From assembly GCF_019800885.1 (NCBI RefSeq), contig NZ_JAHVKE010000002.1:124001-188000 (forward strand): 64,000 bases of DNA, read 5' to 3'. The notes beneath the pieces were generated by a model that had not been told where the DNA came from, did not search any database, and saw only the letters and a program-made list of their open reading frames with translations. The first letter of the stretch is position 1, and each line of letters opens with the position of its first letter. Shown here piece after piece: positions 44,895-53,912 of the stretch. The translations under genes were made by a program, and so were the position numbers. This DNA comes from Maritalea mobilis. Lineage in GTDB: Bacteria; Pseudomonadota; Alphaproteobacteria; Rhodobacterales; Rhodobacteraceae.

Positions 44895-45586
44895 TGGTTG
44901 CGACGCCGACATATGGCGCCACGCGCGACCGGGTCGAACACTATTTCGACCGCACCGCGACCCAGACATGGGAGCGGTTGACCTCTGACGCGCCGGTCTC
45001 CGGCATCCGTCAGACGGTGCGCGAAGGGCGCGACCGGATGCGCGCGATCATGCTGTCGCGCCTGCCCGACGATCTGACCGGCAAGCGCGTCCTCGACGCT
45101 GGCTGCGGCACCGGCGCCATGACCGAGGAACTGGCCCGTCGCGGGGCCGAGGTGGTCGCCATCGACATCTCGCCCGCACTGGTCGAAATCGCGGCCAAGC
45201 GCCTGCCGGCAGACCTGGCCGATCAGGTGACCTTTACCTCGGGCGACATGCTGTCGGCCGATCTGGGGTCCTTCGACCATGTCATGGCGATGGACTCGAT
45301 GATCTACTACACCGCCGACGATCTGGGGCAGGCGCTGGCCAGCCTGTGCCCCCGCGTCCGGTCTTCCATCGTTTTCACGGTTGCCCCGCGCACGCCGTTC
45401 CTGATGGCGTTCTTTGGCGTTGGAAAACTTTTCCCGCGGTCCGACCGGTCGCCCACCATGATCCCCCATGCGCCCGCCAAACTGGCTCGCATGGCAGCAC
45501 GGCACGGCGCCACGGGCACGATGACCGAGGTGGAGCGCGTCAGCCGCGGCTTCTACATTTCCACCTGCCTGGAGTATGCAAGATGA
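44894..45586 (+). CDS. bchM: Mg-protoporphyrin IX O-methyltransferase BchM
   Basis: BchM methylates the C-13 propionate of Mg-protoporphyrin with S-adenosylmethionine, making the substrate of the cyclase AcsF. The 230-aa class I methyltransferase has the SAM glycine motif VLDAGCGTGAMTEEL near residue 66, AIDISPALVEIA and FDHVMAMDSMIYYT, then LFPRSDRSPTMIPH in the C-terminal substrate region. The start overlaps the bchL stop and the end overlaps lhaA (ATGA). Confidence 0.96.
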
Positions 45587-47013
45587 GTGCGCTGAAACGC
45601 ATGTCCATCAAGTATCTCCCCTTCGCGGATGCCGCGTCGGACGACTTGCCGCTGAGCCAGCTCTTGCGGCTTTCGTTGTTCCAAGTGTCTGTCGGCATGG
45701 CGGGCGTGATGTTGCTGGGCACGCTCAACCGCGTCATGATCGTCGAATTGCAGGTGCCTGCTTTCCTCGTGGCGATCATGGTGGCGCTGCCGGTGCTGAT
45801 CGCACCGTTCCGAGCGCTGCTTGGGTTCAAGTCGGACACCTACAAATCCGCCATCGGGTGGAAGCGGATCCCCTATCTCTGGTTCGGAACGCTCTGGCAG
45901 TTCGGCGGCCTTGCCGTCATGCCTGCCGCGCTGCTGGTCCTGTCGGGCGATACGGCGAATGTCGCCTATGACATCCCGTGGGCCGGAGAGATCCTTGCCG
46001 GGATTGCTTTCGTCATGACCGGCCTTGGCATGCACATGACCCAGACGGCCGGTCTGGCGCTGGCCGCCGACCGGGCGACGGATGAGACGCGCCCGCGCGT
46101 CGTGGCACTGCTGTACGTGATGCTGCTGGCGGGCATGGCAGTGTCCTCCATCGTCATCGGTTTCATGCTGCGTGACTTCAACGGTCTCGAACTGATTCAG
46201 GTGGTGCAGGGCACGGCCGTTGCCACGCTTGTCCTGAACGTGATCGCCCTTTGGAAGCAGGAGCGCGTGCGCCCCATGACCAAGGCCGAGCGCGCGGCGC
46301 AAGGCCCGACCTTCCGCGATGCCTGGGCCGATTACGCATCGGGCGGCAGTGCGGGGCGGCTTCTGGCCGTGGTCTTCATCGGCACGATGGCCTTCAACAT
46401 GCAGGACGTTCTGCTGGAGCCCTACGGGGGCCAGATCCTCGGCCTGTCGGTGTCTTCGACCACGCTGCTGACCGCCACTTGGGCCATCGGGGCGCTTGTC
46501 GGATTCGCGCTGGCGGCCAAATGGCTGGCGGGCGGCATCAACCCCTACCGCATGGCCGGACGCGGCGTGCTGGCCGGTGTCGCGGCCTTCACCGCCGTCA
46601 TTTTCGCGAACCCGATGGGGTCGACGGGGCTTTTCTTCTTCGGGGCCAGCCTGATCGGTTTCGGCGGCGGCCTGTTCTCGGTCGCGACGCTGACCGCCGC
46701 CATGACCATGCCCACCTCGGGCACGGCCGGGCGCGGCCTTGCGCTGGGCGCCTGGGGGGCCGCGCAGGCCACAGCCGCCGGCATCTCGACCGCCATTGGC
46801 GGCGGGGTGCGCGACACGATCAACCAGATCGCCACCACCGGCGGTTTGGGAGAGGCGCTCAACGACCCGGCGACCGGTTACTCGGTCGTCTACCACTTCG
46901 AGATTCTACTGCTTTTCGCAACGCTCGTGGCGCTAGGACCGCTGGTTCGGACCGTCACGAATACCGCCCGCGGGGAGGCCGGCAAGATCGGGCTCGCCGA
47001 CCTGCCCACTTGA
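45583..47013 (+). CDS. lhaA: LH1 assembly protein LhaA (PucC-family)
   Basis: LhaA is a twelve-helix PucC/BCD-family protein required for assembly of LH1 around the reaction centre, probably by handling bacteriochlorophyll. The 476-aa product starts MSALKRMSIKYLPFADAASDDL and has LGTLNRVMIVELQVPAFLV, FRALLGFKSDTYKSAIGWKRIPYLW and DVLLEPYGGQILGLSV, the family signatures. It matches the ORF477 position between bchM and puhA in Rhodobacter. It is paralogous to the bch2-type gene at 31993-33282. Confidence 0.95.
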   Translation: MSALKRMSIKYLPFADAASDDLPLSQLLRLSLFQVSVGMAGVMLLGTLNRVMIVELQVPAFLVAIMVALPVLIAPFRALLGFKSDTYKSAIGWKRIPYLWFGTLWQFGGLAVMPAALLVLSGDTANVAYDIPWAGEILAGIAFVMTGLGMHMTQTAGLALAADRATDETRPRVVALLYVMLLAGMAVSSIVIGFMLRDFNGLELIQVVQGTAVATLVLNVIALWKQERVRPMTKAERAAQGPTFRDAWADYASGGSAGRLLAVVFIGTMAFNMQDVLLEPYGGQILGLSVSSTTLLTATWAIGALVGFALAAKWLAGGINPYRMAGRGVLAGVAAFTAVIFANPMGSTGLFFFGASLIGFGGGLFSVATLTAAMTMPTSGTAGRGLALGAWGAAQATAAGISTAIGGGVRDTINQIATTGGLGEALNDPATGYSVVYHFEILLLFATLVALGPLVRTVTNTARGEAGKIGLADLPT

Positions 47014-47038
47014 ACCGCCGAAAGGAAAGGAAAGTCCA

Positions 47039-47818
47039 ATGGAAGCTGTATTCTTCGGCAACTTCGATCTGGCGAGCCTGTCGATCTGGCTCTTCTGGAT
47101 CTTCTTCGCTCTGCTGATCTACTATCTGCAGACGGAAAACATGCGCGAGGGTTACCCCCTCGAAAACGAGGACGGCACCGCCGCCCCCAACCAGGGTCCG
47201 TTCCCCGTTCCCAACGCCAAGACCTTCATCCTGCCGCACGGCCGCGGTGAGGTCGTGATGCCGTCGCCCGAGAACGAGGCGGCCCACCGTCGCGAGAACC
47301 TCGCGATGGAGCGGACCGCAGCGGTCAATGGCTTCCCGTACGAACCCACCGGCGACCCGATGGTCGATGGGGTTGGACCGGCAGCTTGGGCCCCGCGCGC
47401 CGACGTGCCGGAACTCGACGGGCATGGGCATCCCAAGATCGTCCCGATGGGGCAGACCGAGTCCTATCGCGTGTCGGCCGGCTTCGATCCGCGCGGCCTG
47501 CCGCTTGTGGCCGGTGATGGCGAAACCGTCGGCACCGTCACCGACATGTGGGTCGACGCACCCGAAAGCCTCGTTCGTTACCTCGAAATCGAGCTCGACG
47601 AAGCCCATGGTGGCGGCAACCGCCTGATCCCGATCCAGTTCTGCCGGATCTGGCCGAGCAAGGTGAAGGTCTACGCCGTCTACGGCAAACACTTCGCCAA
47701 TGTGCCGGTCACCAAGTCGCCCAACCAGGTGACCAAGCTCGAGGAAGAGAAGATCTCGACCTACTACGGCGGCGGCACCCTCTACGCCTCGCAAGACCGG
47801 GTCGATCCGCTGCTCTGA
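47039..47818 (+). CDS. puhA: Photosynthetic reaction centre H subunit
   Basis: PuhA caps the cytoplasmic face of the L-M core and supports proton delivery to the secondary quinone. The 259-aa protein has one N-terminal membrane helix (LASLSIWLFWIFFALLIYYLQTENMREGYPL) and a soluble beta-rich domain with PKTFILPHGRGEVV-type sequence, VVAGDGETVGTVTDMWVD and IPIQFCRIW. GGAAAG precedes the start, 25 bp after lhaA. It begins the puhABC segment. Confidence 0.97.
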   Translation: MEAVFFGNFDLASLSIWLFWIFFALLIYYLQTENMREGYPLENEDGTAAPNQGPFPVPNAKTFILPHGRGEVVMPSPENEAAHRRENLAMERTAAVNGFPYEPTGDPMVDGVGPAAWAPRADVPELDGHGHPKIVPMGQTESYRVSAGFDPRGLPLVAGDGETVGTVTDMWVDAPESLVRYLEIELDEAHGGGNRLIPIQFCRIWPSKVKVYAVYGKHFANVPVTKSPNQVTKLEEEKISTYYGGGTLYASQDRVDPLL

Positions 47819-47858
47819 CGCGGCGGACGACATCCAACGACCGGAAGGAGAAAACCCC

Positions 47859-48515
47859 ATGTCCCACGACGACTTTCAGACCGAGCCCGTCCGTGGTCTT
47901 CCCGAGAACCTGCCCGAGGGGGAACGCATCCTCTGGCAGGGCCAACCCGACTGGTGGGCGCTGACGAAAGAGTCCCTCAGCTTCTGGTGGGTCGCGGGGT
48001 ATTTCTTCTTCCTGTTCGCCTGGCGCACCATCAGCGGGGCCGCCACCGAAAGCTGGATCGACAGCGCAACGGCGGCCTCGTTCTTTCTTGTTCTGGGCGG
48101 CTTTGTCTGCCTGCTCCTGATCGTCATGGGCCTGATCCAGGCCAAGACGACGATGTACACGGTCACCAACAAGCGCGTGGCGATGCGCATCGGCGCGGCG
48201 CTGACCGTGACGCTGAACCTGCCCTTCCGCCAGGTCGTGAACGCAAGTCTGGGCCTGCGCCGCGATGGCACCGGCACGATTGCGCTGGAACTGACCGAGG
48301 AGAGCGGGTTCCGCCCCTCCTACCTGAACACCTGGCCCCATGTGCGCCCCTGGAAAATGAAGAATACGCAGCCCGCGCTGCGCTGCATTCCCGAGGCGAA
48401 GAAGGTGGCCGAGATCCTGTCCGAGGCCGCTGCCACGGCAGTGTCCCACCCGGTGGTCGAGGTGACCTCCAACACCCAGCACGCGGCGGGCCACGGCCCT
48501 GTCGCGGCCGAGTAA
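47859..48515 (+). CDS. puhB: Photosynthetic complex assembly protein PuhB
   Basis: PuhB is a membrane protein that helps assemble the reaction centre in Rhodobacter capsulatus. The 218-aa sequence opens with GLPENLPEGERILWQGQPDWW, then two to three membrane helices (VAGYFFFLFAWRTI and ATAASFFLVLGGFVCLLLIVMGLIQ) followed by TTMYTVTNKRVAMRIG and a soluble PH-like domain. The order puhA-puhB-puhC matches relatives. The ATG is preceded by GGAAGGAG. Confidence 0.93.
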   Translation: MSHDDFQTEPVRGLPENLPEGERILWQGQPDWWALTKESLSFWWVAGYFFFLFAWRTISGAATESWIDSATAASFFLVLGGFVCLLLIVMGLIQAKTTMYTVTNKRVAMRIGAALTVTLNLPFRQVVNASLGLRRDGTGTIALELTEESGFRPSYLNTWPHVRPWKMKNTQPALRCIPEAKKVAEILSEAAATAVSHPVVEVTSNTQHAAGHGPVAAE

Positions 48516-48528
48516 GGGGGACTGATCC

Positions 48529-49011
48529 ATGGCAACGACCCAAGCCCGTGAAGAAGGCAAACTCGTCAAGCGCGATAAGGAGATGGTGCCCACCATCCTG
48601 GTGCGCGCGATGTTCATCCTCTGTCTGTGCGTATTGCTGATCGTCACCTACGCGCGGCTGACCGATCGTCCGCTGGAGGCGACACCGCCGCCTGTCAGCG
48701 AAGTGCCGGTCGTGCAGGAGCGCGTCATCCGCATCTTCGGGCAGATGGACGGGTCCGCGCGCGTGCTGGACGGGGACGGCAATGTCATTACCAGCCTGAG
48801 CGCCGAAGAAGGGGGCTTTGTCGCTGGTATCTATCGCGTGCTGGAACGCGAACGCGGGGCCGTTGGCCTCAATGCATCCGAGCCGATCCGGCTGGTGCGC
48901 TTTTCAGACGGGCGCATCGGGGTTCGTGATGACTACACCGATTTCCGGGCCGAACTTGTCGGTTTCGGGGCGGATAATGAGGCGGTCTTTGCCCGCCTCC
49001 TGGAGGAATGA
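48529..49011 (+). CDS. puhC: Photosynthetic complex assembly protein PuhC
   Basis: PuhC has one membrane helix and a periplasmic domain and is needed for full reaction-centre/LH1 reorganisation in Rhodobacter. The 160-aa product shows a basic, hydrophilic N-terminus (KRDKEMVPTILVRAMF), the helix LCLCVLLIVTYARLT (about residues 31-45), and a soluble domain with RVIRIFGQMDGSARVLDGDG and GFVAGIYRVLERERG, the most conserved region. It is 13 bp from puhB and 3 bp from the next small gene. Confidence 0.92.
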   Translation: MATTQAREEGKLVKRDKEMVPTILVRAMFILCLCVLLIVTYARLTDRPLEATPPPVSEVPVVQERVIRIFGQMDGSARVLDGDGNVITSLSAEEGGFVAGIYRVLERERGAVGLNASEPIRLVRFSDGRIGVRDDYTDFRAELVGFGADNEAVFARLLEE

Positions 49012-49014
49012 CCG

Positions 49015-49311
49015 ATGGGACTCTTGACCCGAGACTATGAGACCGTGCCCTGCGTGGTCGAAGTCAGCCACTGCTTCGACAGCCTGCATGCGCATGTGAA
49101 ATTCCTGAACGGCGCCACGATCAATCCGGGCGACGAGGTGCAGGTCAAGGGCCCGCCCGTGATGGCCCCCTATGGTGAAGTCGTTCGTGAAGAGCGCATG
49201 GCCCGCATCACGCGCGCGTCGAAACTCGAACAGCTCTGGACCCGCGCCACCGGCGATTTCGAGTTCATGGAGCTGTGTGAATTCAGCTTTTCCGAAGAGG
49301 TGACGGTATGA
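49015..49311 (+). CDS. Unrecognised 98-aa protein between puhC and acsF
   Basis: I do not assign a function. The 98-aa protein has no membrane helix or signal peptide. It appears beta-rich at the start (YETVPCVVEVSHCFDSLHAHV, INPGDEVQVKGPPV), followed by a basic helix (EERMARITRASKLEQLWTRA) and an acidic end (FMELCEFSFSEEV) that may pack as a small soluble domain. It has 3 cysteines. It is 3 bp from puhC and overlaps acsF by 4 bp, with good codon usage and coupled translation, so it is a real gene. Its position suggests a role in cyclase function or complex assembly. It is too long and too soluble to be puhD (about 55 aa, membrane) of Rhodobacter. Confidence 0.85.
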   Translation: MGLLTRDYETVPCVVEVSHCFDSLHAHVKFLNGATINPGDEVQVKGPPVMAPYGEVVREERMARITRASKLEQLWTRATGDFEFMELCEFSFSEEVTV

Positions 49312-50423
49312 AGGATCTTGCTCATTCCGCCGACGCCTCGACCGTCGAAGAGGCCATGGCCGCCCAGAACTATGAAAAGGCCATCGTCGATAGCGAGGGC
49401 GCGACCGCGCTGGCGATGCAGAACACCCTTCTGACGCCGCGATTCTACACCACCGATTTCGACGAACTGGATGCGATCGACGTCTCTCCCGTCCGCGAGG
49501 ATTGGGACAAGCTGATCGACCAGATGCAATCGGACCCGAACAAGGGCCATTTCAAGAAGAACGAGGACTGGGACCATATCGACTGGGACGGGATGGAGCC
49601 CAAGCTGAAGGCCGAGTTCATCGATTTTCTGGTCTCGTCCTGCACGGCCGAGTTTTCGGGCTGCGTCCTCTACAAGGAGATGAAGCGCCGCGGCAACAAC
49701 GAGGACATCGTCACGCTGTTCCAGCTGATGGCCCGCGACGAGGCGCGCCATGCCGGCTTCATCAACGATGCCCTGCGCGAGGCGGGGATCGCCGTGAACC
49801 TCGGCTTCCTGACGCAGAAGAAGAAGTACACCTACTTCCGGCCCAAGTTCATCTACTACGCCACCTACCTGTCGGAAAAGATCGGCTACGCCCGTTACAT
49901 CACGATCTACCGCCATCTTGAGGCGAACCCCGAGCTTCGGTTCCACCCGATCTTCAAGTGGTTCAAGGAGTGGTGCAACGACGAGTTCAGCCATGGCGAG
50001 GCCTTCGCCCTTCTGATGAAGACCGACCCCAAGCTGACCAGCGGCATCAACGTGCTGTGGATCAAGTTCTTCCTGACGGCGGTCTATTCCACCATGTATG
50101 TCCGTGACCACCAGCGTCCGGCCTTCCACAAGGCACTGGGGGTCGACCCCGACTGGTACGCACATGAGGTCTTCACCAAGACCTCGGAAATCTCCAAGCA
50201 GGTCTTCCCGATCACGCTGGATATCGAGCATCCGCGCTGGGAAAAGGGCCTGAAGGCACTGCAACGGGCCAATGTGGATATCGCCGAGGCCAAGGAAAGC
50301 GGCAACATCTTCAAGCGCGTGGGCGCAATGGCCCGCGCGGCCACGGCCTTTGTCAGCCTCTACACCATTCCGGCGATCAAGCACCACGTGCCGGAATCCA
50401 CCCGTCTGGAGCCCGCCTACTGA
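49308..50423 (+). CDS. acsF: Aerobic Mg-protoporphyrin IX monomethyl ester cyclase, di-iron subunit AcsF
   Basis: AcsF forms the fifth ring of bacteriochlorophyll using O2, giving protochlorophyllide. The 371-aa protein carries the two di-iron motifs: EFSGCVLYKEMKRR with DEARHAGF (EXXH-type, near residue 145) and WCNDEFSHGEAF near residue 225. Length matches the proteobacterial enzyme. It overlaps the 98-aa gene (ATGA) and puhE by one base. No anaerobic cyclase (bchE) is present in the window, so pigment synthesis would depend on oxygen unless bchE lies elsewhere. Confidence 0.97.
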   Translation: MKDLAHSADASTVEEAMAAQNYEKAIVDSEGATALAMQNTLLTPRFYTTDFDELDAIDVSPVREDWDKLIDQMQSDPNKGHFKKNEDWDHIDWDGMEPKLKAEFIDFLVSSCTAEFSGCVLYKEMKRRGNNEDIVTLFQLMARDEARHAGFINDALREAGIAVNLGFLTQKKKYTYFRPKFIYYATYLSEKIGYARYITIYRHLEANPELRFHPIFKWFKEWCNDEFSHGEAFALLMKTDPKLTSGINVLWIKFFLTAVYSTMYVRDHQRPAFHKALGVDPDWYAHEVFTKTSEISKQVFPITLDIEHPRWEKGLKALQRANVDIAEAKESGNIFKRVGAMARAATAFVSLYTIPAIKHHVPESTRLEPAY

Positions 50424-51235
50424 TGCTCAGCTCTCCCTGGATCGCGGGCCTTGTTGCCCTCTTCCTCTGGTGGTTCTCCACCGGGGTGATCCTACTCGCG
50501 GTCCGGCGCGCGGACCGCGAGGGCGCGCACGCGCGGCTCTGGTGTGTTCTGATGAACTTGCCGTTCCTCGTCCTGGGCGGGGCGGGCTACATCGACACGC
50601 TGAACGACTCCAGTGTTGCCGGGGTCTACGTGGCCTTTCTGGCCGCACTGGCGCTTTGGGGCTGGGTGGAACTGGCCTTCCTCACCGGGGTGATCACCGG
50701 CCCGGTGCGAGTGCCGATGCAGGACGGTCTGCCGGAATGGGAGCGGTTTATCCGCGCCTGGGGTACGATCGCCTATCACGAAATGCTGCTTGCGGCGCTG
50801 TTCGTGGCGATGATCGTGCTGTCCCTCGGGGCCGAGAACCAGTTCGGCCTCTGGACCTTTGGCGTCCTTTTCGTCGCCCGGATCAGCGCGAAGCTGAACC
50901 TCTACCTGGGCGTGCGCAAGATCAACGTCGAGTTCATCCCCGAACCCTTGAACCATCTTCCCAGCCATTTCCGCACCGCGCGGATGAACTGGCTGTTCCC
51001 GATCTCGATCACGGGCCTGAGCTTTGCCGCGGCCTGCTGGCTGGAGCGGATCTGGGCCTCGGACGGGGCGGCCGACATCGTCGGTTTCGCCCTGCTGACC
51101 GCCCTGACGGTCCTGGCGCTCCTTGAACACTGGTTCATGGTCCTGCCTTTGCCGGACGAGAAACTTTGGCGCTGGATGCTTCCCGAGCGCCCAACACCAA
51201 CCCAAGCGATACTACAGAGCGAGGACGCCCGATGA
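50423..51235 (+). CDS. puhE: Photosynthetic complex assembly protein PuhE (DUF3623)
   Basis: PuhE is a polytopic membrane protein linked to regulation of bacteriochlorophyll levels and reaction-centre assembly in Rhodobacter. The 270-aa product has about seven hydrophobic helices; recognisable stretches are [66 protein letters not shown] and a C-terminal helix with [19 protein letters not shown]. It starts one base inside acsF and overlaps hemA by 4 bp. Confidence 0.92.
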   Translation: MLSSPWIAGLVALFLWWFSTGVILLAVRRADREGAHARLWCVLMNLPFLVLGGAGYIDTLNDSSVAGVYVAFLAALALWGWVELAFLTGVITGPVRVPMQDGLPEWERFIRAWGTIAYHEMLLAALFVAMIVLSLGAENQFGLWTFGVLFVARISAKLNLYLGVRKINVEFIPEPLNHLPSHFRTARMNWLFPISITGLSFAAACWLERIWASDGAADIVGFALLTALTVLALLEHWFMVLPLPDEKLWRWMLPERPTPTQAILQSEDAR

Positions 51236-52446
51236 GTTTTGATGCACTTTTCCAGGCCCAGCTGGAGCAACTGAAAGATGAGGGCAACTACCGCATCTTC
51301 GCCGAGCTTGAGCGCCAATGCGGAACCTTTCCCAAGGTCGTGAACCACCACGACGAGGGCAAGCGCGACGTGACGGTCTGGTGTTCGAACGACTATCTTG
51401 GCATGGGCCAGAACCCAAAGGTTGTGCAGGCCATGGTCGATGCGGTGCGCAGCTGCGGCACCGGGGCCGGCGGCACGCGCAACATCTCGGGCAATGCCTG
51501 GCATCACAAGCGTCTGGAAGAAGAGTTGGCCGACCTCCACAACAAGGAAGCCGCCCTGCTCTTCACCTCTGGCTACGTGTCGAACTGGGCCGCCTTGTCG
51601 ACCCTCGGTGCGCGCCTGCCCAACGCGGTGATCCTGTCGGACGAGCTGAACCACGCGTCGATGATCGAAGGCATCCGTCATTCCCGCGCCCAAAAGGTCA
51701 TCTGGAAGCATAACGACCCCGAAGACCTGGATCGCAAGCTGGCCGCGCTGCCCGCGAACGCGACCAAGATCGTCGCGTTCGAGTCGGTCTATTCGATGGA
51801 TGGCGACATCGCACCCATCGCCGAGATCCTCGACGTCTGCGAAAAGCACGGCGCAATGAGCTATATCGACGAGGTTCACGCCGTCGGCATGTACGGCCCA
51901 CGCGGCGGCGGTGTGGCTGAACGCGAAGGCCTGATGGATCGCATCACCCTGATCGAAGGCACGCTTGGCAAGGCCTATGGCTGCGTTGGCGGTTACATTA
52001 CCGGCAGCCACGCACTGGTCGATTTCATCCGCTCTTTCGCCAGCGGCTTCATCTTCACGACGGCCCTTCCGCCCGCCGTCGCGGCCGCCGCAACGGCCTC
52101 GATCCGGCATCTCAAGGAAAGCTCCTACGAGCGCGACATGCAGAAACGCCAGGTTTCCCGCCTGCGCGCCCGGCTGGATGCCGAGGGCATTCCCCATGTG
52201 GACAACCCCAGCCACATCATCCCGGTGATGGTGAAGGACCCGGTCAAGTGCCGCATGCTGTCGGACATCCTGATGGACCAGTTCGGAATCTACGTGCAGC
52301 CGATCAACTACCCGACCGTGCCCAAGGGAACCGAGCGCCTGCGCTTCACGCCGGGTCCGCTCCATACCGACGAGGATATCGAATACCTCGTCATGGCGCT
52401 GAAAACCCTCTGGAAGCAGTGCGCCATCTCTCACGCGGTTGCTTGA
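51232..52446 (+). CDS. hemA: 5-aminolevulinate synthase (HemA)
   Basis: HemA joins glycine and succinyl-CoA, with pyridoxal phosphate, to make 5-aminolevulinate, the first precursor of haem and bacteriochlorophyll (Shemin pathway). The 404-aa enzyme starts [20 protein letters not shown]. It has [26 protein letters not shown], the cofactor-binding [13 protein letters not shown] near residue 215 and the Schiff-base lysine in [12 protein letters not shown] near residue 245. It is coupled to puhE (ATGA), so tetrapyrrole supply is tied to the PGC. A second ALA synthase may lie elsewhere. Confidence 0.97.
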   Translation: MSFDALFQAQLEQLKDEGNYRIFAELERQCGTFPKVVNHHDEGKRDVTVWCSNDYLGMGQNPKVVQAMVDAVRSCGTGAGGTRNISGNAWHHKRLEEELADLHNKEAALLFTSGYVSNWAALSTLGARLPNAVILSDELNHASMIEGIRHSRAQKVIWKHNDPEDLDRKLAALPANATKIVAFESVYSMDGDIAPIAEILDVCEKHGAMSYIDEVHAVGMYGPRGGGVAEREGLMDRITLIEGTLGKAYGCVGGYITGSHALVDFIRSFASGFIFTTALPPAVAAAATASIRHLKESSYERDMQKRQVSRLRARLDAEGIPHVDNPSHIIPVMVKDPVKCRMLSDILMDQFGIYVQPINYPTVPKGTERLRFTPGPLHTDEDIEYLVMALKTLWKQCAISHAVA

Positions 52447-52481
52447 CGCGGCCAAGAGTCACGGAAACTTGACGAAAAGGG

Positions 52482-52500
52482 CTGGACCCTAGTGGTCCAG
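52482..52500. promoter_or_regulatory. Inverted repeat before cycA, possible operator/promoter region
   Basis: A perfect 7-bp inverted repeat (CTGGACC, 5-base loop, GGTCCAG) lies in the 97-bp hemA-cycA gap. A TTATAT element (52507-52512) lies just downstream and AGAAGGGAGA precedes the cycA ATG. It has no U-run after it, so an operator or an mRNA hairpin is more likely than a terminator. It does not fit the PpsR consensus. Confidence 0.45.
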
Positions 52501-52543
52501 TCCTAGTTATATGCCCCGGGACCGTTTCAGAAGGGAGACCTAA

Positions 52544-52987
52544 ATGACCCGCAAGATTCTCCTCGCCGCAGCCGCGACCATGCTGACTGCACCGATGGCT
52601 TTTGCCGAAGCTCACGGCGCATCGGGTGATCCGGAAGCCGGCGAAGCTGCTTTCCGTCAGTGTGTCGCCTGCCACGTCGTGGTGAATGACGAAGGCGAAA
52701 CCCTGGCCGGCCGCAACGCGCGCGTTGGGCCGAACCTCTATGGTGTTGCCGGCGAAACCTTCGGCAGCGTCGAAGACTTCCGCTGGTCGCCCGGGCTGGA
52801 GGCTCTGAACGAGGCAGGCATCACGATCACCGAAGAGACCTTCACCGCTTACGTGATGGATCCGACTGGCTATATCCGTGAGGCAACCGGCAACAACAGC
52901 CTGCGCGGCGCAATGACCTTCCGCGTCCGCTCGGAAGAAGACGCGCTGAACCTGTATGCCTACCTGGCATCGCTTCAGGCTGAATAA
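52544..52987 (+). CDS. cycA: Soluble cytochrome c2/c551-type electron carrier
   Basis: This periplasmic class I cytochrome c most likely shuttles electrons from the bc1 complex to the reaction-centre cytochrome PufC. The 147-aa precursor has a signal peptide of about 21 residues (ending AFAEA), the haem motif CVACH near residue 40 and the methionine axial ligand in RGAMTFRV near residue 128. The chain includes a YIREATG segment with the insertions seen in c2-like proteins. It is the last gene of the rightward run, followed by a strong terminator. The call cycA is by family and by position after hemA. Confidence 0.9.
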   Translation: MTRKILLAAAATMLTAPMAFAEAHGASGDPEAGEAAFRQCVACHVVVNDEGETLAGRNARVGPNLYGVAGETFGSVEDFRWSPGLEALNEAGITITEETFTAYVMDPTGYIREATGNNSLRGAMTFRVRSEEDALNLYAYLASLQAE

Positions 52988-53013
52988 TCAGGCCAATCAA
53001 TATGTTTTGAATG

Positions 53014-53046
53014 GGGCGGTCCGGTTCGGGCCGCCCTTTTCTTTTT
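53014..53046 (+). terminator. Terminator of cycA (and the bchF-cycA run)
   Basis: A 10-bp stem (GGGCGG plus inner pairs, one G-T) with a 3-base loop is followed by TTTTCTTTTT. It begins 27 bp after the cycA stop and faces the convergent bchO end, so it may serve both strands. Confidence 0.92.
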
Positions 53047-53051
53047 GCCTG

Positions 53052-53912
53052 TCAATCTGCCGCTGCGGGTTCCGCGAAGGTCAGGATTTCCCTTGCAACA
53101 GCCTCGGGCGCTTCTTCCTGTGCGATATGCCCGACGTCGGACAAGACGTGCAGCTTGGCGTGGGGCATGGCGCGTGCGGCGCGTTCCGCGACGGCGACCG
53201 ACACCGCTTGATCATCCTCGCCATGGACGAACAGGGTCGGGCACTGGATCTGGCCCAGTGACCGGCTCAACTCATCCAGCGACCATTGCGCCATCATGGC
53301 CATGGTCCCATCGACATGAGAGCGGCGTTTGATCAAGCGCTGATAAAGGGCAAGCGCCTCATCATCCAGCTCGGTTCCGGTTGCGCCGATCAGGCTGCGA
53401 ACTTGCGATGGCGATCCGCTGCTGAGCAGAAAGCCGGTCAGCGGGTTCAGCGCCATGACCCGGGCCATGATCGGGAACAACCAACTCGCCGGACCGCGGA
53501 AGTTTTCCAGCGCACCGTTCACGACAACCACTCTGTCGGGCTTGGCGATGCCGAGTCGAACCATTTCCAGCGCGATGGCGCCCCCAGCGGAGTGTCCGAC
53601 GATGATCCTGGGGGTCGCGCCGAGGTGATCCAGTAGCGCGCCAAGATCACGGGCCACATCGGGAAGGCGCGCCCGCCCGCGCGGGCTGCGGGTGAAGCCG
53701 TGACCGGGCAGATCAGGCACTATCATGCGCAATCGCGACTGTAGGAAGGGCACGATACGATGCCAGCTATGGGCAGATGCACCCGCCCCATGCAGGAAAA
53801 GCGCGTCTTGCCCGGTTCCGAAATCCTGCACATGCCACCGATGCGGAGAGACGGGCACGATGCTGCTGGCCTCGTGAAAAGGCCAGTCGGTCGGCGGGTA
53901 GTCTGCGGTCAT
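53052..53912 (-). CDS. bchO: Mg-chelatase accessory alpha/beta hydrolase BchO
   Basis: BchO is encoded with bchD and bchI in most PGCs; its enzymatic role in Mg insertion is unproved. The 286-aa alpha/beta-hydrolase has the oxyanion strand LFLHGAGASAHSWHRI near residue 40, the nucleophile elbow IVGHSAGGAIAL near residue 107, FVHGEDDQAVSVAV near residue 230 with the acid and SDVGHIAQEE near residue 258 with the catalytic histidine. It overlaps the bchD stop (ATGA) and is the last gene of the leftward crtA-bchI-bchD-bchO operon. Confidence 0.93.
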   Translation of the reverse strand: MTADYPPTDWPFHEASSIVPVSPHRWHVQDFGTGQDALFLHGAGASAHSWHRIVPFLQSRLRMIVPDLPGHGFTRSPRGRARLPDVARDLGALLDHLGATPRIIVGHSAGGAIALEMVRLGIAKPDRVVVVNGALENFRGPASWLFPIMARVMALNPLTGFLLSSGSPSQVRSLIGATGTELDDEALALYQRLIKRRSHVDGTMAMMAQWSLDELSRSLGQIQCPTLFVHGEDDQAVSVAVAERAARAMPHAKLHVLSDVGHIAQEEAPEAVAREILTFAEPAAAD

